A stretch of DNA of 64,000 bases, from contig JAUIRK010000236.1 in the NCBI GenBank assembly GCA_030549495.1, forward strand, positions 1-64,000. The letters are read 5' to 3'. The position numbers were made by a program, and so were the translations under genes. This document shows positions 34,637 through 45,829 of this stretch, in pieces. Each line of letters opens with the position of its first letter. The first letter of the stretch is position 1. This DNA is from Nectonema munidae. Lineage: Eukaryota; Nematomorpha; Nectonematoida; Nectonematidae. Below the pieces are notes generated by a model that had not been told where the DNA came from, did not search any database, and saw only the letters and a program-made list of their open reading frames with translations.

Positions 34637-35125
34637 GTGGGTAATTTTTTTTGTTTAATAATTTATTTGCCATTATTTACTAGGAATTTAATCGGAGTCA
34701 GGGAAAATTATTTTACGTTCTTACTAGTATCAGAGAAGAATCGACACAGATTTAGAACCAAAAGTTTCTAAACATGGATAGTCATTTTGGGTATTAAATT
34801 TGAAAATTGTATTATAAAATGTTTTGAGAATTTTTACAGAAAGCATAAAAGAGATTATCAAAGACGCTTTGCTTTTATTCTCTTTTAAAGCAGCTAGCGA
34901 GTACCTGAATATTTATGAATGATTATTTAGCTTTTAGTTTGAGGGAATTTTTCAAGTAAACTTATTGTTTTCAAATTTGAAATTTCCTTTTTAAGATTAG
35001 AACAAAAGAGAATAGTAATGAAAATTAATTAAAAAAAATTTTAATCTAAAAAATAAATATAATTTTGAGTAGAGAATTTAAAAAACTAAAATTTCTGAAA
35101 ATTACATTTAGCTTGATGTAAGAAG

Positions 35126-35550
35126 TCATTTTATATTCGGCGATTTCTTTTTGAATTTGCTTTTTTTATTCAATTGTGATTAATTGAATAAAAGCCAACT
35201 TTAAGGTGTTGATATTTTACTGAGTATAAACACAAAATGTGATCACATGTGTATTCCAATATTATCATATCGCAGAGCAAAAAGAATATTGAAATCAAAA
35301 TGTTGGGAAGATGGACAAATGATCTTTTTTGACTTTATATATTTGAAAATGAATGAATAAAGATACATCGAAAGAAAAATGATGTTACACAAGATATATA
35401 CTTTATATATATATATGATATGCGTGGCAAAAAGAGAATGTGGTATGATCGACATATGTTCCAGTACAATGTCAATTACTAAAGTGTCATAAGAAATAAT
35501 TACATAAAAAATTAGCTTAGACTGCGAATCGAACACAGTCTCCTTAATAT
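35126..35550 (-). mobile_element. SINE-like repeat family 2, copy 2
   Basis: Nearly identical to 28112-28558 apart from scattered substitutions and small indels. The head is shorter: GTGTTCGATTCGCAGTC is kept but the A-box-like part is missing. Confidence 0.65.
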
Positions 35551-35764
35551 CAATCAATTTTTTCAATTTATTTTATTAATCAAAATCCGAAGCACTAAGT
35601 CTGAGTTGAGATAGAGAGAAAAAAAAATTTTTTTCGATTCGAGTCTATCATTCTATACAACTACTCCACAAATATTTACCCATTAATTATCGCCCACCCC
35701 TTCACTTAAAAATTAATTGTACACATTGGCTGAATCATATCCATTCAAATTTTGTGGCTTTTCC

Positions 35765-35935
35765 TAAAATCGCTAACTGCATCTTTTAATACTGTTTTTC
35801 ATGGTAGTTGAATGAATCTTTCATGTCAAAAACTGTCAATAAAAATCAAACATTAAAATTTTTCAGCAAAATTTTGAGGTTTTCTGTAGTTAACCGTATA
35901 ATATAACTTAGGGTCTATATTATATACTACCTTAG
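35765..35935 (+). repeat. Diverged 150-bp repeat unit
   Basis: Matches the unit at 7582-7731 with many differences: AAATCGCTAACTGCATC, then GTAGTTGAATGAATC, AAAACTGTCAATAAAA, TCTGTAGTTAACC and TAGGGTCTA in the same order. Confidence 0.6.
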
Positions 35936-35999
35936 AAATTTATAATTATATACAGTTTTGAACGTATACGTCTTTATATATTTAATTTTTTCAATAAAC

Positions 36000-36955
36000 A
36001 TGACCACTTTTTAGAAAATGTCAATCCAAATTTTGATTGATGAGAAATAATTCTAATAAAATATCATTCAAATTTTACAAAAAATGTATGTTTTATAGTA
36101 AATTGGCCAAACTTGTTACATTTTTGGACTCATTTTTTACATTTAGATTTTGAAAATACATATAAGTGTTAATCAAATTTGTGCTTTACTTCTAAAAATT
36201 GTCTCGAAAAATATTCCATCAAATTTTACATTAAATATATGTTTTTATACAAAATCGATCTGGCTGGTTTCATTTCTGGACTCAGTTTTCGTATTTAGAG
36301 GAATTAAATATCTGACAGTGTCAATCAAATTTGCCATTTAGGTCCGAAAACTATTTCCACACATATTCTCTCTAATTCATTTCTGCTAGTTTCATTTCTG
36401 GACTCAGTTTTTGCTTTTAAAATAAAATATGTGGTTTAAATCTGAAAACTGTTTTCAAAAATGTCTTAAATTTTATATAAAATATATATTTGTATGCCAA
36501 ATCAACCGTGCTAGTTTCATTTATGGAGTCAATTTTTGCATTTAGGATTTTAAAATACCTATAAGTATCAATAAAATTTGCGGTTTAGTTCTTAAATTTG
36601 TCTCCAAAAATATTGATTAAAATTTTATATGAAATATATGTTTTATACCAAATCGGTCATGCTGGTTTCATTTCTAGACTCAGTTTTCGCATTTAGAGGT
36701 TTTAAAATATCTGAAAGTGTCAATCAACTTACATAAATATTTTTGAAATTTAAATAAAATATCTATTTTATACCAAATGGAAGATATTGGTTTCATTTTG
36801 GGACTCAGCGTTGGCATTTATGGTTTAAAATGATCATAAAGCTTCAATTAGATATGAGGTTTACCCTCTAGATACTGCCTTCAAAAATATTTTCAAAATA
36901 AAATCTCTTTCAAATGAAATATCTGTTTTTATACCAAATCGACTATGATGTTATA
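36000..36955. repeat. Degenerate satellite-like tandem repeat
   Basis: At least six units of about 121-151 bp. The anchor GGTTTCATTTCTGGACTCAG with TTTTCGCATTTAG recurs near 36120, 36270, 36390, 36520, 36670 and 36795. Units are diverged and variable in length, so the array is old. It ends at the hAT MITE. Confidence 0.75.
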
Positions 36956-37295
36956 CTAATATCCAGTGGCGGATCCAGAAATTTCTTATATGGGGGCTGA
37001 AATCTATTTAATTTTTTTGCAATTTTGCTAAAAGTCTTCAGAGAATACAACAGCGGTATTATGTCTTTTAGAATCGCTAATTACCTATGTTTTCATATTT
37101 TTAACTATTAATAATATTTAGCTTTTTGAGATACCCTTCAACCTTTCGCTATGTGATTCGTTGTTAATAAACTATTTTTCTCTCTCTCTCTCTCTTCATA
37201 TTTTTAACATTATTTTGCCATGAAGCCATTTTTCATAGGGGGGCCTAGGCCAATGAGCCCCCCCCCCCTTCCTTGGATCCGCCACTGCTAGTATC
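36956..37295. mobile_element. hAT-type MITE
   Basis: A 324-bp element (36964-37287) with perfect inverted ends CAGTGGCGGATCC / GGATCCGCCACTG and an 8-bp target duplication, CTAATATC on the left and CTAGTATC on the right (one mismatch). It has no coding capacity and contains a CT microsatellite at about 37177-37195. Confidence 0.9.
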
Positions 37296-37480
37296 TACTG
37301 TTATTATTCTGTTTTCTTTGTTGAATGAGAAAAAAATGCTAACTAGAATAAAGATTTCTTATTTTCAAACGATGTGTAAGGAGGAAATTTAAAAAAAGCA
37401 ATTCGTTTTTAAAAGTTTGCAAAGTATCTTGAAAGTAGAGGTAGGATCAAATACAACTGTATGCATACTCCAATATAATT
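37294..37480 (+). repeat. Segment duplicated in the next serpin intron
   Basis: Matches 41500-41775 in direct orientation, sharing TACTGTTATTATTCTGTTTT, TTTCAAACGATGT, AAGGAGGAAATTT and TTGAAAGTAGAGGTAG. The later copy has about 90 bp extra in the middle. Confidence 0.75.
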
Positions 37481-37743
37481 TTGTCTCTTTATATTTTGAA
37501 CCATACATTTGTCCTTAGCTTTTTGTCATATTCATATTAGGGGCAGATAAAATATATTTGTCCATAACACTACAATTTGTTCCAACCCCACTTGAAAGAA
37601 ATCAATAGAGACTGTTTAATTAAGATGCCCTCAATTCTTTAGATGTCAGTCCGTTCACGTGTTTCCTATTGTAAAAACTCGTCTGAATTAGTGCATTATA
37701 GGCAAGGACATAACTTTTGGGTATATTGAGGACCTGTTATCAA

Positions 37744-39027
37744 TGGTGTCAGGACAAAAACCCCGGAAGACAAAATCTTCCGTAGGACAAAATCCCCCGA
37801 GGACATAATCCTCCTTGACAAAATCCCACTAACAAAATCTCACCAGACAAAATCCCCCAATCGTTCCAAAACCTTTGATTGACTTAAAAAGAAGTATCCT
37901 TTTTTATAGTCTGCGTTTTAATGTGATAAAAATAGAAATCGTCTGCTTCCTACTCCTCGTCTGCTTTTAGTGGTCCTAAATTGGTTAATTCGTGATGCCA
38001 TATGTCTTTATATTTTTTCTGGGAGGTTCGCTAGCAAAACCAACAGTAATTTGAGCCATCTTAACCTCCTGAAAATTAATTTCTTTCTTCAACAGTTGAA
38101 TGAATTTCCAGATTACCGGATGTGAACACCCAGCAAAGGATACAAAGCTTAGATGCCATCCTTCCAAAGAGTTATTAGTACAATTACGTTGCTCGTTTGT
38201 TCTAAAATACATATTCCATAGAGTCTCCTACATGGTCTGCCAATATAGTGATTTTCGAAATAATCCAAAAGTGACATTTTTACTTTAGGTATTATGTCAT
38301 AGAGTTTTTCAAACGCACAAACAGATTCAGGAGGTATAAAAGCAAGAGCTGGTATCATTCTCAATTTAAGTGAAAATTCTTCATTTTCTTGATATTGCTT
38401 TTGGAAGCCACACTCTAGTATTTTCCTATAAATATTTTGACATGAATGAAAAAAGCAACCCTTAACATCAGCTTCAGGAAAATGTACGATCAAAGAGTTC
38501 TGCATTGCTTTTTCGAAATCGATCATTATACTTCTAGGACTACAATTAGTCAAGATTTTGACTTCTTCTATAAATTTGTTGTATGTTGTTAGAGTCTTAT
38601 CCAGCAATAATGCGTAGTTGCAAGGTGTAGTATGATGCTCTACCAAAGCCTGAATTGTGTAGAGTTGAAAAAAAATCTTAGCTATACAACTTTAATTGTT
38701 CCAAATATCAACATTTTTTTATTTTCAAATATTGAATCGTGGAACAGAAAGTTTTCTATAACTATAAATTTACAAACAAATACTAAATTGAAGCAAAAAC
38801 TTAAGTGGGTGGATATTAGGGTACAGAAAATGTAGGAGGATTAACTACATCATACTCCGTCAAATGTCGGGTATCGAAACATGTTACAAGTTTTACACTA
38901 ATTTATAAGTTGAAAAATTTGAAAAGAGATTATGTCTTTCGGGGGATTTTGTCCACCGGGGGATTATGTCCTCCGGGATTATGTCCTACGGGATTATGTC
39001 CTACGGGGGATTTAGTCCTAATACCGT
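37744..39027 (-). mobile_element. Mutator-like (MULE) element, internally deleted
   Basis: Inverted ends made of repeats of GGACAAAATCCCCC (left 37744-37863; right 38934-39027, as GGGGGATTTTGTCC). The ends match as GGTGTCAGGAC / GGTATTAGGAC. The interior encodes a MULE transposase remnant on the minus strand. About 1.3 kb; the N-terminal half of the usual transposase is missing. Confidence 0.8.
37985..38646 (-). pseudogene. MULE transposase fragment
   Basis: The minus-strand frame 38646-38149 carries IMIDFEKAMQNSLIVHFPEA and GCFFHSCQNIYRKILECGFQ, then LRMIPALAFIPPESVCAFEK. This is the MULE core: D.E.A...... F......GC.FH..Q. The frame 38212-37985 continues with RTNEQRNCTNNSLEGWHLSF, HPVIWKFIQLLKKE, the conserved NN..EGWH segment. 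A frame change near 38200 separates them. Animal members usually follow a FLYWCH zinc-finger domain, which is absent here. Confidence 0.8.
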
Positions 39028-39339
39028 TATAAATACAAGAAATCAGAGCTGCTTCAAATCAAACATTGAAATGATGGTGATTTTACAAAACAATCTAAAA
39101 GCATTCAAGCTCTTTCTTTTTTTTGAGAAAATTTTGTTAGAAAGAATGTTGATTCATTCTCATTCAGGTTAGTTAAATGTTATTGCAGACACTTTTTCAG
39201 ATATATTTTGGGAGCCACAAAATAAGTTTATGAAGACAAATTTTAATAAATGGACTTTACTTCGAAAAATTTGGTCTAAACTTTTGAAAAAATTACGGAC
39301 CACCTTTTGAGTGGAGCATAATGTGAAGATTTTAAAAAA

Positions 39340-40045
39340 AATTGAATGAAAATGGTATCATTGGAAAGGTATACTCTTTATGGTTAACATAGACTAGGTT
39401 ATACAAATAAATATATTTTCATTTTTCCAAAATATGCTTTTATGTGAAGTCAGTCAACTTTTATCTAGTTTTAAAAATACCAATAATAATTAACGTCATG
39501 AATTTATATAATATTTTTTCAATATTTTATATTCACAAAGGTAAAATATGGTTTTTTACATTTTAAAATGTCATAGTTATAAAAACTGTCGAAAATAAAT
39601 ATATATTTTTTACTTTTTATGGGTTAGAAGTATAGGTCAGTATAATGTTTTTCTAATAAATTTAAAATTATTTTTGAAATGAAAAATGTCGATCGAATGT
39701 ACAAGATTTGAAGCTAAACTCTTTGTGGGTAAAATAGGCTAGGCTTTACAAATAAATATATTTTTATTTTTGCTAAATCCGCTTTTATATGAGGTCAGTC
39801 AACCTTTATCTAGTTTCAAAAAATACCAATAATTAACGTGATGAGTTTATATATTATTTTTTCAATATTTTATATTCACAAAGGTAATATGGTTTTTTAC
39901 ATTTTAAAATGTCATAGTTAAAAATAACTGTCGAAAATTAATATTTATTTTTTACTTTTTATGGGTCAGTAGTATAGGTCAGTATAATGTTTTTCTAATA
40001 AATTTTAAATAGTGAAAAATGTCGATCGAATGTACGAGTTTTGTT
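39340..40045. repeat. Tandem repeat, ~340-bp unit, two copies
   Basis: Two direct units share ACAAATAAATATATTTT, GTCAGTCAAC, CTTTTTATGGGT, GGTCAGTATAATG and GTCGATCGAATGTAC at offsets of 331-348 bp. Confidence 0.8.
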
Positions 40046-40655
40046 GCATAATCGATGTCAACTTTTATTTAGTTTAGATACAACATTATAATAAAAATAC
40101 TATACCTTTCAAATTGAAATTACACTAAGCAAATTCAAATTGGCACTCAGAATATTAAAAGATTTTAAACAGAATTTTGATCAAGGTATATAACATTTTC
40201 TTAGAGGCATTAAGTTCATTCAAATTTAATAGAATAAAGCAAATAACCTCATAAATTGACAAATGTTTTTTTTTAAAAACTGATTTTCTGTCATACATCA
40301 CTAATTAAAGTGACATTTTCATATTTTCTTAAACTGTATTGGCCAAAATGCAGTACTGAAATGAAAAAAGTATAGTCGATTTACTATAAAAAATATTTTT
40401 AATTTGAAGGATATTTTATGGAGAATTTTATCCCGAACGGAGAATTACGATTATCTTTTACGGAGAATTGACGATTATCAATTGAGTAGTGAGTTTTATA
40501 AATAAAATTAGAGACCTCTAATTGTTATGGGCTTGAAACTGTATAAAAATATATATTTTCAAGACAGTATATATAAAATATAGACCCTATGTTTTAAATT
40601 ATCTAGGGTTAAATTATTCAAAATTTTATAAATACTTTTGATTAATTGATGTTTG

Positions 40656-40880
40656 AACAGCAGGGGCGCGGGTAAGTTTTAGTTAGATACTGGGTTTCGA
40701 TAACTCAAGGTCTTGTGTTCGATCTCGCATCAACCCCACTTTCCTCATAGTTCAATACAAGCGGTGCAATTCTGCCATCTCGATGAAAACCTTAAATGTA
40801 CCTCTACATGATTCACTCTTGATTCTTTGGTTGGGGGAAGGATGTGTGTTGTTACACCCGTTACAGATTCAAATTCGATT
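40656..40880 (+). mobile_element. tRNA-derived SINE, copy 2
   Basis: Head GGGGCGCGGGTAAG, then ACTGGGTTTCGATAACTCAA (same stem and CGA loop as copy 1) and GTTCGATCTCGC as a slightly decayed B box. The body ACAAGCGGTGCAATTCTGCC is longer here and ends near 40880, just upstream of a serpin exon. Confidence 0.75.
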
Positions 40881-40929
40881 AAATTAAAATATTTAAGGTG
40901 AAAGATCTTTTTGAATTGTCAATCCAAAG

Positions 40930-41207
40930 AATGGCGTCCTTAACTTAGTCAATGGCCTTTTTCACGATAAAAGCACTCCTTTATTACGAGATTTCATTAA
41001 CAACGTGACGGCGAAACACAATGTGGAAGTTAAGAGCTTTGGATTTAAAGATGATCCTAAAGGTGCATCAGAAGAAATAAACCAATGGGCCAAAGAAAAA
41101 ACAAATGGAGAGATAAGCGAATTAACAAATGAAGAATACATCGATGGGAAAAAAATAATTTTAGCTAATGCAATATACTTTGAAGAAAACTTGAGAACAA
41201 ATTTCAG
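40930..41207 (+). CDS. Serpin exon, middle part
   Basis: Encodes NGVLNLVNGLFHDKSTPLLR, DFINNVTAKHNVEVKSFGFK, an EINQWAKEKTNGEISEL segment and KKIILANAIYFEEN. These are the serpin strands and helices around the L..VN.LF and NAIYF (serpin core) motifs. Acceptor at CCAAAG|AAT (phase 0, matching the upstream donor); donor TTCAG|GTTTTT at 41207 (phase 2). NAIYF usually continues W...F; here NLRTNF precedes the splice. Confidence 0.85.
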
Positions 41208-41983
41208 GTTTTTTTAATTTGAAAATCTTTACATATGTTCAAATAGCAAACATTTTCTAACCATCAAAGGCACTTTTTAATTAGGTAACTACCATGGCTG
41301 TCATCTAAATTTAAAGTGACAATATAATCTGCATTATAGCTTAAATTTTGTTAATTTTTTACATAACTATAATTTAAATGATATCCATTTTTCACAATTT
41401 TGTTCAATTTGACGATTGTAAATTCATCGGCATATAATTTGTCCTTATTTTTAATGCAATTCATAACACTATTTTTCCACATTATTCTTTTAAAGATAAA
41501 ATCTACTGTTATTATTCTGTTTTCTTTATTGAATGAGAAAAAAATGATAGCTAGATTATTTTCAAACGATGTCTAAGGAGGAAATTTAAAAAAAAACAAG
41601 TTTTTTTTAAGAAATAGAGAGTTCTTTTATCAGCAATCTAATTACGACATATAGACTGATAAAATTTTAAATTTCTTCTAACTTTTCTTTGTAAAGCTTC
41701 GTTTTTGAAAGTTTGCAAAATTGTATCTTGAAAGTAGAGGTAGATCAAATACAGATGTATACGCTCCTTTTCCCTCAAAGCATTTACAACTTCTACATTT
41801 AGTACTTCAACTTGGTAAAAGCTCGTTGAGTCGAAATTCGTTTATTTAAATAAATTTATTTGAAACTTTACTCTTTTTGTTTATCCTTACTATTCGAGTA
41901 GAGCCATGTAGCTGTGTGCAATGATTTATCAAAGTCGCTATTTTTTTACCATAACTAAGATGGAATTATATGTTACGTTTTAG
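41208..41983 (+). other. Serpin intron (776 bp)
   Basis: GT at 41208 and TTTTAG ending at 41983. It holds the second copy of the segment at 37294-37480. Otherwise AT-rich and featureless. Confidence 0.7.
41500..41775 (+). repeat. Second copy of segment 37294-37480
   Basis: Direct duplicate of the upstream intron segment, with about 90 extra bp in its centre. Confidence 0.75.
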
Positions 41984-42295
41984 GTCGATTGGAAAAAAAA
42001 TTTTTACCACGAAGGAAGGCGTCAATAAATTGGTTGAGATGATGGAAGCCAAACTACTCGTACCTTTTTGCGAAAACACGCGTTTTAACTCATTTAATAT
42101 TCCATACGATGGTCCATATCACATGTTAATTATTTTGCCTAAAGGCGACTACACTTTTGAACAATTTTTCGAAGATAACGAAGAGGACACTTGTGGAGAA
42201 AAAGTAAATAAAATCTTGCTCCCAAAGTTTATAATAGAGACGAATTTGGAAAGTGATTTCATACAGAAAGAGCTAGGAGTGGAAAATGTATTCTC
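41984..42295 (+). CDS. Serpin exon, sheet A / sheet B core
   Basis: Encodes SIGKKIFTTKEGVNKLVEMM, then PFCENTRFNSFNIPYDGPYH, MLIILPKGDYTFEQFFED, and KVNKILLPKFIIETNLESDF followed by LGVENVFS. IPYDG..H.LIILPK, LPKF.IE and L..LG...FS are diagnostic serpin motifs. Acceptor TTTTAG|G completes an Arg codon with the previous exon (phase 2); donor TCTC|GTAAGT is near consensus and phase 2. This is the best-conserved exon. Confidence 0.9.
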
Positions 42296-43214
42296 GTAAG
42301 TAATTTTTCATTGATATTTGCTTAATGTTAATGCACGGGGTTCTGGTGCGTGGACTAAGAAGAAGTTTAAGATATAAAAATAAGTTATGAAAAAAGTCCA
42401 CAATTGAAAAGAATAGAATAGAAAAGAATGCAGTAAATTTATTCATAACATGGAAAAAAAATCATTGAAAAATTTTTTCACAACAACGCATTACTTAGTT
42501 TGTTTTTTGCCCGATTGCATCTAAAATATATGAGGTATACGAAAAAGATAATGTCAAAAGCTGCGTATATGGAATAGCAATAATAAGTAGTACAAGAAAA
42601 TTATGAAGATTTTATAGAACGGGGGAATTATTTTGAAAGTTTCGCAGTCAGAGCTATTTCGTACGCAACTTTGTATTCTATGAATGATGCTCAAATTGTT
42701 GTTTTGGTTCGTTTTTGACCACGAACCACGTAAGAACCAAACTTCAAGAACGAAAACTTTTTCGGTTACTTTTTCCATCTACAAGCTTTGCATTTCAACA
42801 TCGTCGAAACCCAGATCCATTTGTTGGCCTCGATCCGATTTTTTTGGCGTTTATGAAACCGCGAATGTCAAAAAACTGGGTCAAGGTAAAGCATTTTTGA
42901 CCTTTTAATTTTAAAAGAGAAGACTGAGAAAGGAAGAAGTACTTCAAAGTTCCGGTATTGACTCGCATATCTTCCGCGTTTGCTACTTATTTTTTCTGAG
43001 GTGATCTAGTTATTCTATCTAGAGAGTAAATTCAAGTTATAAGAATAAACATAAATTATCACAGAAAAATATATCACAACCTTAGATCTATCACCGAAAC
43101 TTTGTCGCACTTTACTATATTGATCCATTATGACCAGGGCTGTTTTTTGACCTATAAAAATTCTCTTTTTGACTTTATCATAAAAAATATTGACTTTTAT
43201 GCTGAAAATGGTAA

Positions 43215-45810
43215 CTTTATTTTCAAAAAAAAAAAAAATTTTCTGGAACTCGTTTTTGGTATATAACCTAAATTGTTCAATTGATACACTATTCGATTCT
43301 TTTATCAATATTTTGTCTGATCTTGTTCAACAGTCTACAAAATTAATTCATAAACCGAATGTCAAAAAACATAAAGCTAACCCTTGGTGTACCAGAGAAA
43401 TCATTTTTTTGATAAATAAAAGAAATTGTATACACAAAAAGTTGAAACAGTCAAGTAATATTTTACAAGGAAAACTAAAAAATGATTATAAAGAATTAAG
43501 AAATCTTATCAAGCATAAGGTTCGTCAAGCTAAAAGAGCTCATTTTTCTGCATACTTAGACTCTAAGAAAAATAACCCTAAAACCCTGTGGAAAAAAATG
43601 AATAATCTAATTTTTCCTAGAATTACCAAAAAACTGGAAATTTTACATGAAGAGAAGTTATATTCGGATGATTTGTCTATATCAGTCTTGTTTAATGAGC
43701 ATTTTAGTAGCAATTTCAATACAAGAAGCAGTTATCCCAATCCTCAAATATCTTTATGCGCTAATAACGAATTTATTTTCAAGCCATTAACGATGAATGA
43801 TGTTTTAAACGGTATTAAAGAACTTAAAAAAAGTAGTGCAACTGACCTTTTCAATATTTCTGCTAGACATTTAAAACTTATTGGGAACTATATTAGTTCT
43901 ATTCTCTTTAACGGATTTAACAGATGCTTAGACTCTCATTATTTTCCAAAAATATTTAAACTTACAAAAGTTCTTCCAGTATACAAAAAAGATAATCATA
44001 ATTTACTTACAAATTATCGCCCAGTTTCTTTGATATGTACAGTTGGCAAACTCTTAGAGAGAATTCTATATAAACAATTAGTTAATTATTTTGAATCTAA
44101 CTTACTTATCAATCAGAATCAATTCGGATTTCGTAAATTTCACTCCACGCAACTTCTTCATTCATTATTTATACAAAAAATTGTTAATCAGCTGGAAGCT
44201 AAAAGTAGTGTTTTTTCTTTTTTCTTGGATTTGAGTCGAGCCTTTGAGTCCATCCCACACTCTTTAATTCTTCATAAACTTCGCCTTCTTGGTTTTTCGA
44301 AAAGTCTGATTAAATTTTTCAGTTCATATTTATCAGATCGATACCAAAGAGTAGTTATTAATTCGGCGGTTTCAAGTAGCATACTAGTGAACTCTGGTGT
44401 TCCACAGGGTTCCATTCTCGCTCCTCATATTTTCATTGTATTTATAAATGACATATTCGAGCACTTTCCGGACTCAGATATAGTAATGTATGCGGATGAT
44501 TTGACTTTGATTTTGCCCTTTGATTCTTCTGTCTTTACACAAAAATCTTCAGAAATAGTATCAAGAAGTATTGAAGAAAATCTTTTTAATATTGAAAGCT
44601 GGCTTAATGATAATGGCATGCTAATCAACAAAAGCAAAACAAAGGCCATGTTCTTCACAAATTGCAAAATCAATGCTGATCAATTATTTGAGAAAATAAA
44701 AATAGAGCGTGTGCATTACCTTAATTATTTGGGCTTATTGATAGATGATAAGCTAAACTGGCATATGCATTTGTCTAGTTTATCAGGTAAGCTAAGTTCT
44801 ATTATAGGTATGTTTACAAAAACAAAAAATATACTATCACCTGAAATACATTTGATGCTGTATAAATCTCTCTTCTTACCACATCTAAATTACAGCATAT
44901 CTAATTGGGGTCACAGCAACTCAAACATTTTTGCAATTCAGAAAAAAGCGTTGAGGATAATTTTTCGTAAATCTTTTATCAGCCATACTAATTCATTATT
45001 CTATGATAACTCTTTATTAAAGTATAAGGACATATACAGAAGACGTATATATACCTTCATATACAAATATTTAAACTACATGCTTCCTTTAGTTTTTCAC
45101 GATTTTTTCACAACAAGAAAAGATAATAATTCAAATTACTTCTTGAGACATCCGGACACACCTAGAATAGGATTGTTCAAACTGTCAGGCTCATCACAGT
45201 CCATCATTAACAAAGCTTATGATCTTTGGACGTCAAATTCGTTTAAACCTTCAGATATATTTCTTTCATATTCAACTTTTAAGTATCATCTGAAATCGTC
45301 AGCAATCAGTAGTTATATATTTCAAGAATCATGTAATGTAAATTGTTATACTTGTACCAATATGTTGAAAAATTAATCCTGTTTTGTTTCCTTTCTGTTA
45401 AGTTTTTTTGTATAAAGTGATTTTTTTTTTTAAATAATTTATTTGTGTATATCGTTTTGAATAGCTTTTTCATATGTTTCATTTTTTCCTAATTTTGTGT
45501 ATGCTTTTGACTTAGTTGTCCAATAATATATTCATATAATATTCAATTTCTCTAACTTTCTATCTAATCTTTCCGAATTTTCTAGCCAAACTACTTATAT
45601 TGAGAAGGTGAATCATACCAGCGGTCCAAGAGACCTTTTGATATAGCCTTGCAAATTATAAATTCTATAAAATTACATATATCTCTTTACTTTGTGAAAA
45701 CTGTATTGATAATATCCATTTTGATTTTAATCTTATAATTATATCATGAATATCTATTATTTTGCGAAATAAATTTCTTCTTCTTCTTCTTCTTCTTTAT
45801 TTTCAAAAAA
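43215..45810 (+). mobile_element. CR1/Jockey-like LINE, 5'-truncated, with target duplication
   Basis: Bounded by a 16-bp direct repeat, CTTTATTTTCAAAAAA, at 43215-43230 and 45795-45810. The body (43231-45794) starts inside the endonuclease-RT linker and ends in a TTC-repeat tail. The 3' UTR is about 400 bp and carries GCGGTCCAAGAGACC plus TTTTGA at 45622. The exact target duplication and unbroken RT frame point to a young insertion in the serpin intron. Confidence 0.9.
43232..45376 (+). CDS. LINE reverse transcriptase, uninterrupted
   Basis: About 715 codons without a stop, open from the truncation point. Linker KANPWCTREIIFLINKRNC; RT motifs TNYRPVSLICTVGKLLER, FLDLSRAFESIPH (catalytic Asp), GVPQGSILAP and YADDLTL; thumb region YLGLLIDDKLNWHMH; C-terminus with CNVNCYTCTNMLKN, a Cys-rich end also seen as CHSINCFVCNN in the LINE at 57 kb. 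No endonuclease or ORF1, so it is not autonomous. Confidence 0.9.
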   Translation, partial: KKIFWNSFLVYNLNCSIDTLFDSFINILSDLVQQSTKLIHKPNVKKHKANPWCTREIIFLINKRNCIHKKLKQSSNILQGKLKNDYKELRNLIKHKVRQAKRAHFSAYLDSKKNNPKTLWKKMNNLIFPRITKKLEILHEEKLYSDDLSISVLFNEHFSSNFNTRSSYPNPQISLCANNEFIFKPLTMNDVLNGIKELKKSSATDLFNISARHLKLIGNYISSILFNGFNRCLDSHYFPKIFKLTKVLPVYKKDNHNLLTNYRPVSLICTVGKLLERILYKQLVNYFESNLLINQNQFGFRKFHSTQLLHSLFIQKIVNQLEAKSSVFSFFLDLSRAFESIPHSLILHKLRLLGFSKSLIKFFSSYLSDRYQRVVINSAVSSSILVNSGVPQGSILAPHIFIVFINDIFEHFPDSDIVMYADDLTLILPFDSSVFTQKSSEIVSRSIEENLFNIESWLNDNGMLINKSKTKAMFFTNCKINADQLFEKIKIERVHYLNYLGLLIDDKLNWHMHLSSLSGKLSSIIGMFTKTKNILSPEIHLMLYKSLFLPHLNYSISNWGHSNSNIFAIQKKALRIIFRKSFISHTNSLFYDNSLLKYKDIYRRRIYTFIYKYLNYMLPLVFHDFFTTRKDNNSNYFLRHPDTPRIGLFKLSGSSQSIINKAYDLWTSNSFKPSDIFLSYSTFKYHLKSSAISSYIFQESCNVNCYTCTNMLKN

Positions 45811-45829
45811 GAAACATATTTACATAAAG

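Larger units (their letters stand above)
34637..40929 (+). other. Serpin intron (about 6.3 kb), filled with repeats
   Basis: Between the first two recognised serpin exons. It holds a second copy of SINE-like family 2, degenerate tandem repeats, a hAT MITE, a Mutator-like element, a two-unit tandem repeat and a tRNA-derived SINE, described separately. The stretches 34640-35125, 37480-37743, 39030-39340 and 40050-40655 show nothing else. Confidence 0.5.

Noticed and set aside
38966-39172. Frame starting MSSGIMSYGIMSYGG
   Set aside because: It is a translation of the tandem GGATTATGTCCT words in the Mutator-like terminal repeat.
42554-42778. Minus-strand RGQKRTKTT peptide similar to a ribosomal protein S13/S18 motif
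   Set aside because: Only nine residues match, and the frame has a stop shortly upstream; not enough for a ribosomal pseudogene call.
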